From positions 682,001 to 746,000 of the forward strand of contig CAWFCG010000001.1 in NCBI GenBank assembly GCA_963814315.1: a stretch of 64,000 nt of DNA, in the 5' to 3' direction. A model generated the notes under the pieces. The model did not search any database, was not told the DNA's origin, and saw nothing but the letters and a program-made list of their open reading frames with translations. Positions 8,605-15,995 of the stretch are shown in pieces (within the stretch, counting starts at the first letter, position 1; every line of letters begins with the position of its first letter). The stretch is from JAFMJV01 sp963814315 (GTDB lineage: Bacteria; Chloroflexota; Limnocylindria; Limnocylindrales; CSP1-4). A program made the translations under genes and the position numbers.

Positions 8605-9708
8605 ATGACAGGATCCACCCGCGTCATCTCAAGGACGCGGCCATGGGTAGCGATGCTCGCTGCGGTCGCGATGGTGCTGACCAGCTTCGGCGCGGTGGCC
8701 GCAGCGGAATACCCCAACGTCATACCCGACCTGGTGCCCAAGGCAGAGTTGCCCGCGGCGCCCGAGAGTGAGATCAACGTCTCGGTCGCCCCCAACGTGC
8801 CTCCGCCTTCCGGGCGCACGGAGCAGGCCATCGTGGACGTCGAGTTCGAGGTCGTCGAGAACGTCACCACCATCGATCCTGCTACCGGTGTCGAGTACAT
8901 GACCTGGGGCTACCGGATCCCCGGCGATGACACCGTCTCAGGTACCCCTGGGCCCATGATCCGAGCCCGGGTCGGCGATGTCCTTCGCTTCACCATCCAC
9001 AATCCTGAGGGCAACTCCATGCCCCACAATGTGGACTTCCATGCCGTCACCGGCCAGGGCGGCGGCGCCGCCAATACCACCGTCGGCCCCGGCGGCACCG
9101 CCATCATCGAGGCGCGCCTGCTCTATCCGGGCATGTTCGTGTACCACTGCGCCATGGGTGACGTGCCCGAACACATCTCCAACGGCATGTTCGGCGGCAT
9201 CTTGGTCGATCCCGCCGAGCCGCTGCCCGCGGTCGACCAGGAGTGGTACGTCGTGCAGTCGGAGTACTACACCAACTCGACAGAACCGGGCCTCGTCACA
9301 CTGGACCGACAGGCGGTCACCGATGAGAACCCCACCATGGTGGTCTTCAACGGCGCCAAGGGTGCCATCGCTGGCGACAACTCCCTCAAGATGCAAGTCG
9401 GCGAACGTGGTCGCATCTACTTCGCCAATGCCGGCCTGAACCTCATCTCCAGCTTCCATGCCATCGGCTCGCATTGGGATGTGGTCTACCAGGAAGGCGC
9501 GCTCTTGAACCAGCCCCTACGTGGATCGCAGACCACGCTGGTGCCACCGGGAGGCGCGACCGTGGTCGAGGTCATCGGCCAGGTTCCCAGCACGCTCATC
9601 CTCGTCGACCACGCGCTGGCGCGGACCTTCGACAAGGGTGCCCTGGGGCAGATCGTCATCGAAGGCGAGCCCAACCCCGAGATCTTCGAGGCCATCCCGG
9701 CCCAGTAG
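8605..9708 (+). CDS. nirK: Copper-containing nitrite reductase
   Basis: Secreted two-cupredoxin enzyme reducing nitrite to nitric oxide, 367 residues. The start at 8605 follows GGAGG and yields a signal peptide ending AVAAAE. All expected ligands are visible: type 1 Cu His in MPHNVDFH, Cys in FVYHCAMG, His and Met in PEHISNGM; type 2 Cu His in VDFH, the His of YHC, and the His of LILVDHALARTF. The catalytic Asp (NVDFH) and catalytic His (SSFHAIG) are also present. This separates it from laccases. No nor, nos or maturation genes are nearby, so it probably supports a partial denitrification step or nitrite detoxification. Confidence 0.93.
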   Translation: MTGSTRVISRTRPWVAMLAAVAMVLTSFGAVAAAEYPNVIPDLVPKAELPAAPESEINVSVAPNVPPPSGRTEQAIVDVEFEVVENVTTIDPATGVEYMTWGYRIPGDDTVSGTPGPMIRARVGDVLRFTIHNPEGNSMPHNVDFHAVTGQGGGAANTTVGPGGTAIIEARLLYPGMFVYHCAMGDVPEHISNGMFGGILVDPAEPLPAVDQEWYVVQSEYYTNSTEPGLVTLDRQAVTDENPTMVVFNGAKGAIAGDNSLKMQVGERGRIYFANAGLNLISSFHAIGSHWDVVYQEGALLNQPLRGSQTTLVPPGGATVVEVIGQVPSTLILVDHALARTFDKGALGQIVIEGEPNPEIFEAIPAQ

Positions 9709-9744
9709 TCGCGCGCACAAGACAGCCGGCCAGGACCGTCCGGC

Positions 9745-9790
9745 ACCAAGGACCCCAGCGTACCCGAGGGGTATTGCCGGGGTCTTTGGT
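9745..9790 (+). terminator. Hairpin terminator after nirK
   Basis: A 12-bp stem pairs ACCAAGGACCCC (9745-9756) with GGGGTCTTTGGT (9779-9790), with one G-U pair. Inside it a second small stem pairs TACCC (9761-9765) with GGGTA (9769-9773). It lies 36 bases after the nirK stop and before the RBS of the next gene. There is no long T-run, but the structure is strong enough to end or stabilise the transcript. Confidence 0.65.
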
Positions 9791-9837
9791 GCTTGGTAGC
9801 ATCACGCCTCCCCACGCAGGACCGAGAGGAGACGCAG

Positions 9838-11016
9838 ATGATCCCGATGCGAGTCCTATCGCTATTCATGTCCGTCGCGCTGTTGGCGGTGCTGGCGCCG
9901 ATGGCCGCGGCCCAGGATGTCGATGCGGACCCCGAAGGTGCCGATTGGCGCCTGGTCGAGCAGCGCATGGAGGGCTCGCTGGCGGCGGTCCCACTCATGG
10001 TCCCAGCTTCGATCTTGATGGCCGACGGCGTGGCCACAGGTTCCGGTGGCTGCAATGACTTCAGCGGCAGCTATACGCTCGATGGCGCGACGCTCTCGTT
10101 CGCTGACGAGATGGCGCGGACCCTGCGCTCCTGTGCGCCTGAGGCAGAGGTCGTCGAGGATGCCTACCTCTCCGCCCTGGCCGATATCACCTCCTGGGCG
10201 ATCAGTGAGGGCCGGCTTGAGCTTCGCGACGCGCTCGATGAGATCGTCCTGGTCTTTGAGATCCCGGGCGACGGACTCACGGCGAGCCAGCTGGCCCAAC
10301 TGTTGGCCAGGATCGATGCGGCCGACACCATCATCGCCGCGGTGGATTCGCGCGTCGATGACATCAGCATCGGACGACTGCGTGAGCGCATCAAGGACCT
10401 CGAAGACGCCAACGGACGCTTGCAGCAGCAGCTCACTGAGCTGCGCGCAAACCCTGCGCCCACCCAGACGGCAGCCTTCTCCTCAGCCGAGCGAGTCCTC
10501 CTGGAAGGCGTTCCAGCGAGGATCGCGAACACCTGCCAGCCGCTGCGGCAAAGCCTGCCGTCGGGCACGGCTGCAGCCGTCCGGTGCAAGCCCAACACGT
10601 CGCATGTGACAGAGATGGCCTATTACCTCCTGGAGGGAGATCGAGCTCTCACGCTGTTCAACGACCGCATGGCGTCCGGGGGCGCGTCATATGTGGACAT
10701 CTATGGACCTCCCGGCACGCCCACCTGCGAGGACGGCGTGCCCTCGTACCTCTTCGCGGATGGTGGCGGCATCGCCGGATGGGGCTGCTTCGTCGACGGC
10801 GGCAAGGCCAACCTGCGCCTGGTTCAGGACGCCACCGCGTGCAAGCAGTTGAAGGTCGGCGGCCAGACGTTGAAGCGCCCCGCGACGTACGTTGCCATGA
10901 CCGGCCCCAACGCCAACATCGTGCCGCTCAACGACTGGGCCCTCGGTGGCAGCGGCGTCACCAAGACGATCGCCCGACCCAAGGCCAAGAAGTCGCCCGG
11001 CGTCGTCTGTCCCTGA
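9838..11016 (+). CDS. Secreted META-domain protein with novel Cys-containing C-terminal domain (copy 1)
   Basis: The start at 9838 follows GAGGAGA and gives a signal peptide ending AAAQD. Of 392 residues, about 35-135 form a META/HslJ-type domain, shown by ATGSGGCNDFSGSYTL and LRSCAPEAEVVEDAYLSAL. A coiled coil follows (about 178-205, RLRERIKDLEDANGRLQQQL). The C-terminal half from about 225 is not recognised; it has conserved Cys residues (IANTCQPLR, VRCKPNT, PTCEDG, GWGCF, TACKQLKVGG). The second copy at 11481-12716 aligns over the whole length, so the two arose by tandem duplication. META domains occur in envelope and stress proteins; the function here is unknown. Confidence 0.8.
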   Translation: MIPMRVLSLFMSVALLAVLAPMAAAQDVDADPEGADWRLVEQRMEGSLAAVPLMVPASILMADGVATGSGGCNDFSGSYTLDGATLSFADEMARTLRSCAPEAEVVEDAYLSALADITSWAISEGRLELRDALDEIVLVFEIPGDGLTASQLAQLLARIDAADTIIAAVDSRVDDISIGRLRERIKDLEDANGRLQQQLTELRANPAPTQTAAFSSAERVLLEGVPARIANTCQPLRQSLPSGTAAAVRCKPNTSHVTEMAYYLLEGDRALTLFNDRMASGGASYVDIYGPPGTPTCEDGVPSYLFADGGGIAGWGCFVDGGKANLRLVQDATACKQLKVGGQTLKRPATYVAMTGPNANIVPLNDWALGGSGVTKTIARPKAKKSPGVVCP

Positions 11017-11020
11017 ACAG

Positions 11021-11370
11021 CTAGTCAGCCCAGGCTTCGAGTCGCTCGGCCCACTCTGCGCGCAGCGCCCGATGGATCGGCCGCTTGACCTCCCACACCT
11101 CCTCGACCAACGAATCCAGGTCCATCCGGCGGAAGGCGCGGAACTCCTGGCGCTGCCCCTTGGGTGGCGAAGGATCGACCAGCTCCGGCCGCAAGCCGGT
11201 CTCCTCCTGTATCTCGCGAAGAGACGCGGCGGCCGGCTCCTCGCCGACATCAAGCCCCCTTGGGGCATCTGCCAGCGGCCGGGCTGTTCAGTACGCTCCA
11301 GTGCGAGTACGTGCCCATCGGCACGTGCCACCACCTTCCCCACATTGGCGCGAAAGGCCTGATCGCTCAC
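11021..11370 (-). CDS. rppH: RppH-like Nudix hydrolase, frameshifted
   Basis: The N-terminal part from GTG 11370 reads SDQAFRANVGKVVARADG and then RWQMPQGG, as in RNA 5'-pyrophosphohydrolases. At a run of five G (reverse strand; 11255-11259) the frame is lost. Adding one G gives QGGLDVGEEPAAASL then REIQEETGLRPEL, an exact Nudix box (G-x5-E-x7-REUxEExGU), and then WEVKRPIHRALRAEW to a TAG at 11021. The restored protein is 116 residues; RppH proteins are about 150-175. As written the gene makes no intact Nudix box. It is placed between the two META paralogues but on the other strand. Homopolymer sequencing error is the simplest reading. Confidence 0.75.
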
Positions 11371-11480
11371 CCATCCAGCATGCCTCAGTCTCGCCCTGCG
11401 AGTCTGGTCTCTAGCCCAGACCGCGCCGCGGTGTACAGTCTGGACCTGCCCAGCCAAAGACCGAGCAGAGAGGTATCCCC

Positions 11481-12716
11481 GTGACGCACCGCCGCCTCAT
11501 CGGAACAGTCATCCTGACCGCGCTTGTTGCCGGCTTGCCAGCGGTCGCGACGGCGCAGGATGAACCGCTGGTCACACCTGAAGGCGTCGACTGGACGCTC
11601 GCGAGCTACCTCGACACAGAGACGGCCGAGGTCATCAACGTGCCCTTCGACGTGACGGCCACACTGCTCCTACAGGATGGTGCCGCATCGGGCTCCGCCG
11701 GCTGCAACCAGTTCAACGGCAGCTACCTGATCGACGGCACATCGCTGAGCTTCAGCGAGGAGATGGCCGTCACCTTGGCAGCCTGTGAGGACGATATCCA
11801 AGCCGTCGAGGATGCCTACCTGTCCGCGCTGGGACAGGTAGATGGCTGGATGATCGATGCTGACGCCCTCGAGCTCAGCAACAGCTTCGGCGACGTCATC
11901 CTGACCTTCGAGGTGCCGGACATCACCTGGACGGCTAGTCAGATGAGCGATCTGATGACGACGCTGTTGGGCCTGCGCACCGAGATCGAGTCCTTGACCA
12001 ACGAGACGGTGACGCTGCGCGACGAGCTGGACGCCCAGAACGTGGTGCAGTTGCGCCAGCGTATCAAGACGCTTGAGGCGGATGACAAGAAGCTCACCAA
12101 GCGCCTCGACACTCTGGAGAAGACCCCCAAGTCGACGACCAAACCGAGCACGCCCACGGGCGCCGCGTTGGGCAAGTGGGAGCAGACGTTGCTCAAGGCC
12201 ATCCCGAACCGCATCGCCAATTCCTGCGGTCCGCTGCGCACGTCATTGCCCAGCGGCACACAGGCAGCGCTCACGTGCACGCCCAACACGGATGCCGTCG
12301 CGAGCATCGAGTATTACCTGATGGAAGGCGACGACGCGGCCGCCGCCTACCAGGCCACGATGTCCGACCTCAACGTCCCGCAGGCCATTTCCAGCACCAA
12401 GACATGTGAGCAAGGGATCAAGTCACAACGACAGTGGATCGGCGGCGGCTGGCAGGCAGACGGCTGCTTCCGCAGCGGGAGTCGGGCGGAGGTGCGCTTC
12501 ATCGACAACGCGACCGACTGCCGCAAGCTCAAGGTCGGCGGCACGACGCTGCAGAGCCCGTCCATCTACATGAGCCTGCAGGGCAAGGACAAGGACATCA
12601 AGCGTGTCTATACCTGGGCCACCAAGGGCCTCGACACCGGCGAACGCTGGATCACCGCGCTGACCGTCCCCATCGAGCGGCCCAACGCGGCCATCTCGCC
12701 ATCCTGCCCGCAGTGA
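11481..12716 (+). CDS. Secreted META-domain protein with novel Cys-containing C-terminal domain (copy 2)
   Basis: GTG start 11481 after GAGAGAGGT; the signal peptide ends VATAQD. The 411 residues show the same plan as the gene at 9838: META domain with ASGSAGCNQFNGSYLI and LAACEDDIQAVEDAYLSAL, coiled coil (about 155-215, richer in Lys/Thr), then the C-terminal domain with IPNRIANSCGPLRTSLPSG, LTCTPNT, EYYLMEGD, KTCEQG, DGCF and DCRKLKVGG. The conserved Cys pairs suggest disulfides outside the cell. Its function is unknown. It is followed after 22 bases by a lipid kinase and may be co-transcribed with it. Confidence 0.8.
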   Translation: MTHRRLIGTVILTALVAGLPAVATAQDEPLVTPEGVDWTLASYLDTETAEVINVPFDVTATLLLQDGAASGSAGCNQFNGSYLIDGTSLSFSEEMAVTLAACEDDIQAVEDAYLSALGQVDGWMIDADALELSNSFGDVILTFEVPDITWTASQMSDLMTTLLGLRTEIESLTNETVTLRDELDAQNVVQLRQRIKTLEADDKKLTKRLDTLEKTPKSTTKPSTPTGAALGKWEQTLLKAIPNRIANSCGPLRTSLPSGTQAALTCTPNTDAVASIEYYLMEGDDAAAAYQATMSDLNVPQAISSTKTCEQGIKSQRQWIGGGWQADGCFRSGSRAEVRFIDNATDCRKLKVGGTTLQSPSIYMSLQGKDKDIKRVYTWATKGLDTGERWITALTVPIERPNAAISPSCPQ

Positions 12717-12738
12717 CCCCGCTCTAGCCGGCACACAC

Positions 12739-13680
12739 TTGCCAGGCAGCCTCGTCGTCGTCAACCCCTTCGCCTCTCGTGTCCGTGACCGGCAGGTCCG
12801 TGTGGTCCTGATGCAGCAGATCCATGCCGCGCTGACGGCCCGGGACGGGGTCGAGCCACGGATCGTGGAGACGACCAGGCAGGATGACACTCGGCCCCTC
12901 GTGGAGACCTCGCTGCTTGAGGGTGTGGCCACGGTGGTCGGCGTGGGTGGCGATGGCACCATGCGCGACATCGCGGCTGTGCTAGCCGGCACGAAGGTTC
13001 CCCTGGGCATCATCCCGGGTGGCACCGGCAACCAGGTCGCAGCCGTGCTGGGCGTCCCACTCAAGCCGGAGGCGGCCATCGCCGCGCTCGTGGGTGCGCG
13101 CATCAGGACCATCGACCTGGGCGAAGTCCGCATCAGCCCCGCTGGCGCGCCTGCCACGACTTCGGTGTTCATCATCGGCTGCGGAGCTGGCTTTGATGCG
13201 AAACTCATGGCCACGACCCCGGGCGAGCTCAAGCGGAGGATCGGCAAGTCAGCCTACGCCGTGCAGGCCGCCAGACTGGCGCCGGCGATCAGAGCGGTGC
13301 CATGTCGCATCGAGGTCGACGACGAGGTTATCGAGACCGAAACGTCGATCGTGCTGGTCGGCAACATGGGCCAACTCATGCCCGGGGTCCTGGACCTACG
13401 CCTGCCCATCGATCCGGCGGATGGCCTCTTCGACATGATCGCCGTCGGCGCACGCGGGCCAGTGCACGGCCTTGTGGGCCTGGCCGATCAGCTGCTGCGC
13501 ACGGAGCTCGGCGGCGGGTCCGGAGCGACGAGCATCCGGCGCCGTGGCCGCGTCATCAGCATCACGCCGGAGCAGCCGGAGCCGTTGCAGGTCGACGGCG
13601 ACTACGTGGGCGAGGGCAGCCTCAGCGCGCGCATCCTGCCCGATGCCCTGGATGTCCTGGTGCCGGACACCTCCACGTGA
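12739..13680 (+). CDS. Diacylglycerol kinase family lipid kinase
   Basis: YegS/DgkB-like protein of 313 residues that would phosphorylate a lipid or sphingoid-like alcohol with ATP at the membrane surface. The catalytic DAGK domain is shown by VVNPFASR at the N-terminus, VGVGGDGTMRDIA (about 71-83, glycine-rich GGDGT motif) and LGIIPGGTGNQ (about 92-102). The C-terminal beta-domain includes VGNMGQLMPG and PLQVDGDYVGEG, also typical. The start is TTG at 12739, chosen because the protein begins GSLVVVNP directly there. Exact substrate unknown. Confidence 0.9.
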   Translation: MPGSLVVVNPFASRVRDRQVRVVLMQQIHAALTARDGVEPRIVETTRQDDTRPLVETSLLEGVATVVGVGGDGTMRDIAAVLAGTKVPLGIIPGGTGNQVAAVLGVPLKPEAAIAALVGARIRTIDLGEVRISPAGAPATTSVFIIGCGAGFDAKLMATTPGELKRRIGKSAYAVQAARLAPAIRAVPCRIEVDDEVIETETSIVLVGNMGQLMPGVLDLRLPIDPADGLFDMIAVGARGPVHGLVGLADQLLRTELGGGSGATSIRRRGRVISITPEQPEPLQVDGDYVGEGSLSARILPDALDVLVPDTST

Positions 13681-13694
13681 TCGCGCACTGAAGC

Positions 13695-15509
13695 CTACCG
13701 CCCGGAGATCTCGCGCACGTTGTCGGCTACCACGATGAGCGCCAGTCCGGCCACCGCTGTGAGGACCAATTCCGCACGGAAGTCCCAGATGAGCAGGACC
13801 GCACCGACTGCGGCGAGCACCAGCACCGCGCGCAGCACCAGCTTGGTGAGACGCCGCCGCAGCGCGGCCTCGATGACGATGTAGCCCGCGATACCCACCA
13901 GCAGCGCTCCCCACCAGGGCACCAGGCGGAAGAAGACCAGCCCGGCGATGACCAACAGCAGGACGCCAACGCTGACTGCCGACCACACCTCGACGATGAC
14001 GTTGTAGCGCGCGTCCTCGGGCGGCACCGGCCGATGCGGATGCTTCAGGTGTCGCTGTGGGTCGCCGCGGTCACCGCGCTCCAGCTCGGCCAGTTCGTCG
14101 CGGAGCGCTTCGCCTGTGTCTGCGATGCCGGCCTCGCGGGCACGCAGCGCCGACAGCTCCGCCTCCCCCAGCGCCAGGGCGGCAGCCCGAGCACGGTGCA
14201 GCTCGGCCATGGAGCCGTTGTCGGCCAGCGCACGCACCTCGAGCTCCAGCCCTGGCAGGCTGTCGGTCAGGCGGTCGATCTCAAGTGAGACAGCCTCTGC
14301 CTCGGCGTCGAGTCCCTCGATGCGCCGATGAACCTCGTCGGGTTGGCGGAAGGGTGGCGCCATCTTTCCCAGGCCGGCGAAGCCGAGTGGGTCGTTCCAA
14401 GATTGACGCACCGTGCCGGTGCGGGTGTACCTGGGTCCGGCCGGCGCCCGCTCGCCCGCGAAGCGGTCGTGCGTGTCCAGGCCGAAGAGACCTCGATAGC
14501 CCTCGACCCAATCAGTCGAATCGTCGATCAGGAGAGGCGACCACTGGGCCTCCGCGTCCGGTCCGATGACCACCCCGTCACCACGGGCATAGTCGACGAA
14601 GGGTACGGACAACGCCGCCGACAAGGCGGCGCGCAGGTCACCCGGGTCGGGCTGGCGCAGCGTGTGGCGCCAGAAGTCACGCACGACGTCGAGGAAGCTG
14701 GCCAGGCCTCGCAAGGCCGGGATGGGCACCTCGGTGAGGTACTCGCCAGGCTCGAAGTAGGAGGCGTGCGAGCCGGCTCCGGCACTGATGACCGGGTGGT
14801 TCCCGTGGAGCTCCAGCGTGGGGTCGTCCCAACGCCGCCGCAGCTCGTCACCGCTGTAGTCATGTGCAGCGGCCGCGATCCAGACGGGTCGCGGACCACC
14901 TGGGGCATCTTCGAGGTAGACGAAGACCTGTTCCCAGTCCGCCTCATGGTCGTTGACACCGTGGAATGTGCTGCGGTAGTCATTCATGAAATGGAAGAAG
15001 AGGTAGTGCAAGCAGATCCAGCCGTTCTCACGTACGACTCGACCGTAATACGCGAAGCGAGGGTCCTGTGCCAGAGCCGCGGCGTACTTGATCTGCGCTG
15101 CTGCCGCGGTGCCGCCGGGGACCGACCCGCGCAGCAGCAGCGAGGCCGTGAAACCAGCGTCCAACAGTCGCGCGAACAGGCCCACACGCGCCAGCCGGCC
15201 CGGCGCGCTGAAGGGGACCCGGTCGGAGCGGTTGCGCCAGCGCAGCAGCTCGGGGCCGGTGAGCGGCTGCTGGACGAGGCGCAGATAAAGGCTCTCTCCG
15301 ACCGGTGCGTCGAACGTCGCCAGCGACGCTGCGGTCACCTGACCCTTAGGTACGAGCACGCGTGCGTCGTCCTCGGACGTGCCCACCAGAAGGTCACACT
15401 CGGCGAGATACCCTTCGACCGCCGTCGGGAAGAAGAGTTCGCCTGCGGTGTACCGGACGACCGGCTCATGTGCCCGCAGCAGATCGAGGTCGGCTGTGTG
15501 GTCGCTCAC
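13695..15509 (-). CDS. Vps62-like domain protein with coiled coil and C-terminal membrane helices
   Basis: The 604-residue protein begins with a region resembling Vps62/NPP1-like proteins: LRAHEPVVRYTAGELFFP, then LHYLFFHFMNDYRSTFHGVN followed by DHEADWEQVFVYLED, and later HPVISAGAGSHASYFEPGEY. These match the family pattern of an aromatic tract followed by N-H-E-x-D-W-E and a G-S-H-A-x-Y element, probably a metal or phosphate site. Residues about 390-480 are a charged coiled coil. Residues about 505-600 form about four membrane helices. A soluble Vps62-like head on a membrane tail is unusual. The gene overlaps its upstream neighbour by ATGA. Function unknown. Confidence 0.7.
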   Translation of the reverse strand: MSDHTADLDLLRAHEPVVRYTAGELFFPTAVEGYLAECDLLVGTSEDDARVLVPKGQVTAASLATFDAPVGESLYLRLVQQPLTGPELLRWRNRSDRVPFSAPGRLARVGLFARLLDAGFTASLLLRGSVPGGTAAAAQIKYAAALAQDPRFAYYGRVVRENGWICLHYLFFHFMNDYRSTFHGVNDHEADWEQVFVYLEDAPGGPRPVWIAAAAHDYSGDELRRRWDDPTLELHGNHPVISAGAGSHASYFEPGEYLTEVPIPALRGLASFLDVVRDFWRHTLRQPDPGDLRAALSAALSVPFVDYARGDGVVIGPDAEAQWSPLLIDDSTDWVEGYRGLFGLDTHDRFAGERAPAGPRYTRTGTVRQSWNDPLGFAGLGKMAPPFRQPDEVHRRIEGLDAEAEAVSLEIDRLTDSLPGLELEVRALADNGSMAELHRARAAALALGEAELSALRAREAGIADTGEALRDELAELERGDRGDPQRHLKHPHRPVPPEDARYNVIVEVWSAVSVGVLLLVIAGLVFFRLVPWWGALLVGIAGYIVIEAALRRRLTKLVLRAVLVLAAVGAVLLIWDFRAELVLTAVAGLALIVVADNVREISGR

Positions 15510-15961
15510 CCGCTACCGCCCGTGGGAACCTCGGCGGCGTTTCCCCCGGCCTCGAAGTAGCTGTGCACCGCGCCCTGGTTGAGGTAGAAGGCAAGGATCA
15601 CGTTGAGCGCCAGCGGCACGTAGGCGGGGTCGCCCAGCCAGTAGACGTAGAAGGACGTCACCAGAGCGAAGCCGGCCAGCAGCATGGAGAGCGCCCACGC
15701 CCAGCGGTAGCCCAGCCAGAGCCCTCCAGCTGCAAGCAGTCGCAGGATCGCCGCGGCGACCATCACGCCGGGCACCCAAGGGCCAACCTCAAGCAACGTG
15801 TCGGTACGGGTGCTGAGCGAGGTATCGAGCGCGATCTGGCCGATCGCAAACGCCGCATCGGCGATCAGGAACAGCGCGATCACGACGACGCCAAGTGGTC
15901 GTTCCCGTGTGACGGTCCGGCTGACGTGAAGCTGCATCCGGTGAGCGTACTGCACGGTCAC
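15506..15961 (-). CDS. Small four-helix membrane protein
   Basis: Up to 151 residues with four hydrophobic segments (about 24-45, 60-85, 88-108, 112-130), e.g. PLGVVVIALFLIADAAFAI and WAWALSMLLAGFALVTSFYV. I do not recognise a named family; it resembles small uncharacterised integral membrane proteins. The start may be 15961 or the ATG eight codons later (MQLHVSRTV). Its stop overlaps the start of the Vps62-like gene, so the two are translationally coupled and may form one membrane unit. Confidence 0.65.
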   Translation of the reverse strand: MTVQYAHRMQLHVSRTVTRERPLGVVVIALFLIADAAFAIGQIALDTSLSTRTDTLLEVGPWVPGVMVAAAILRLLAAGGLWLGYRWAWALSMLLAGFALVTSFYVYWLGDPAYVPLALNVILAFYLNQGAVHSYFEAGGNAAEVPTGGSG

Positions 15962-15995
15962 CGGAGTGGAGTCATCAGATCACCTTGGGTCCCGA

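Noticed and set aside
14328..15560. 410-codon forward frame over the Vps62-like gene
   Set aside because: Arg/Gly/Glu shadow; the reverse frame has domain motifs, coiled coil and helices and couples to its neighbour.
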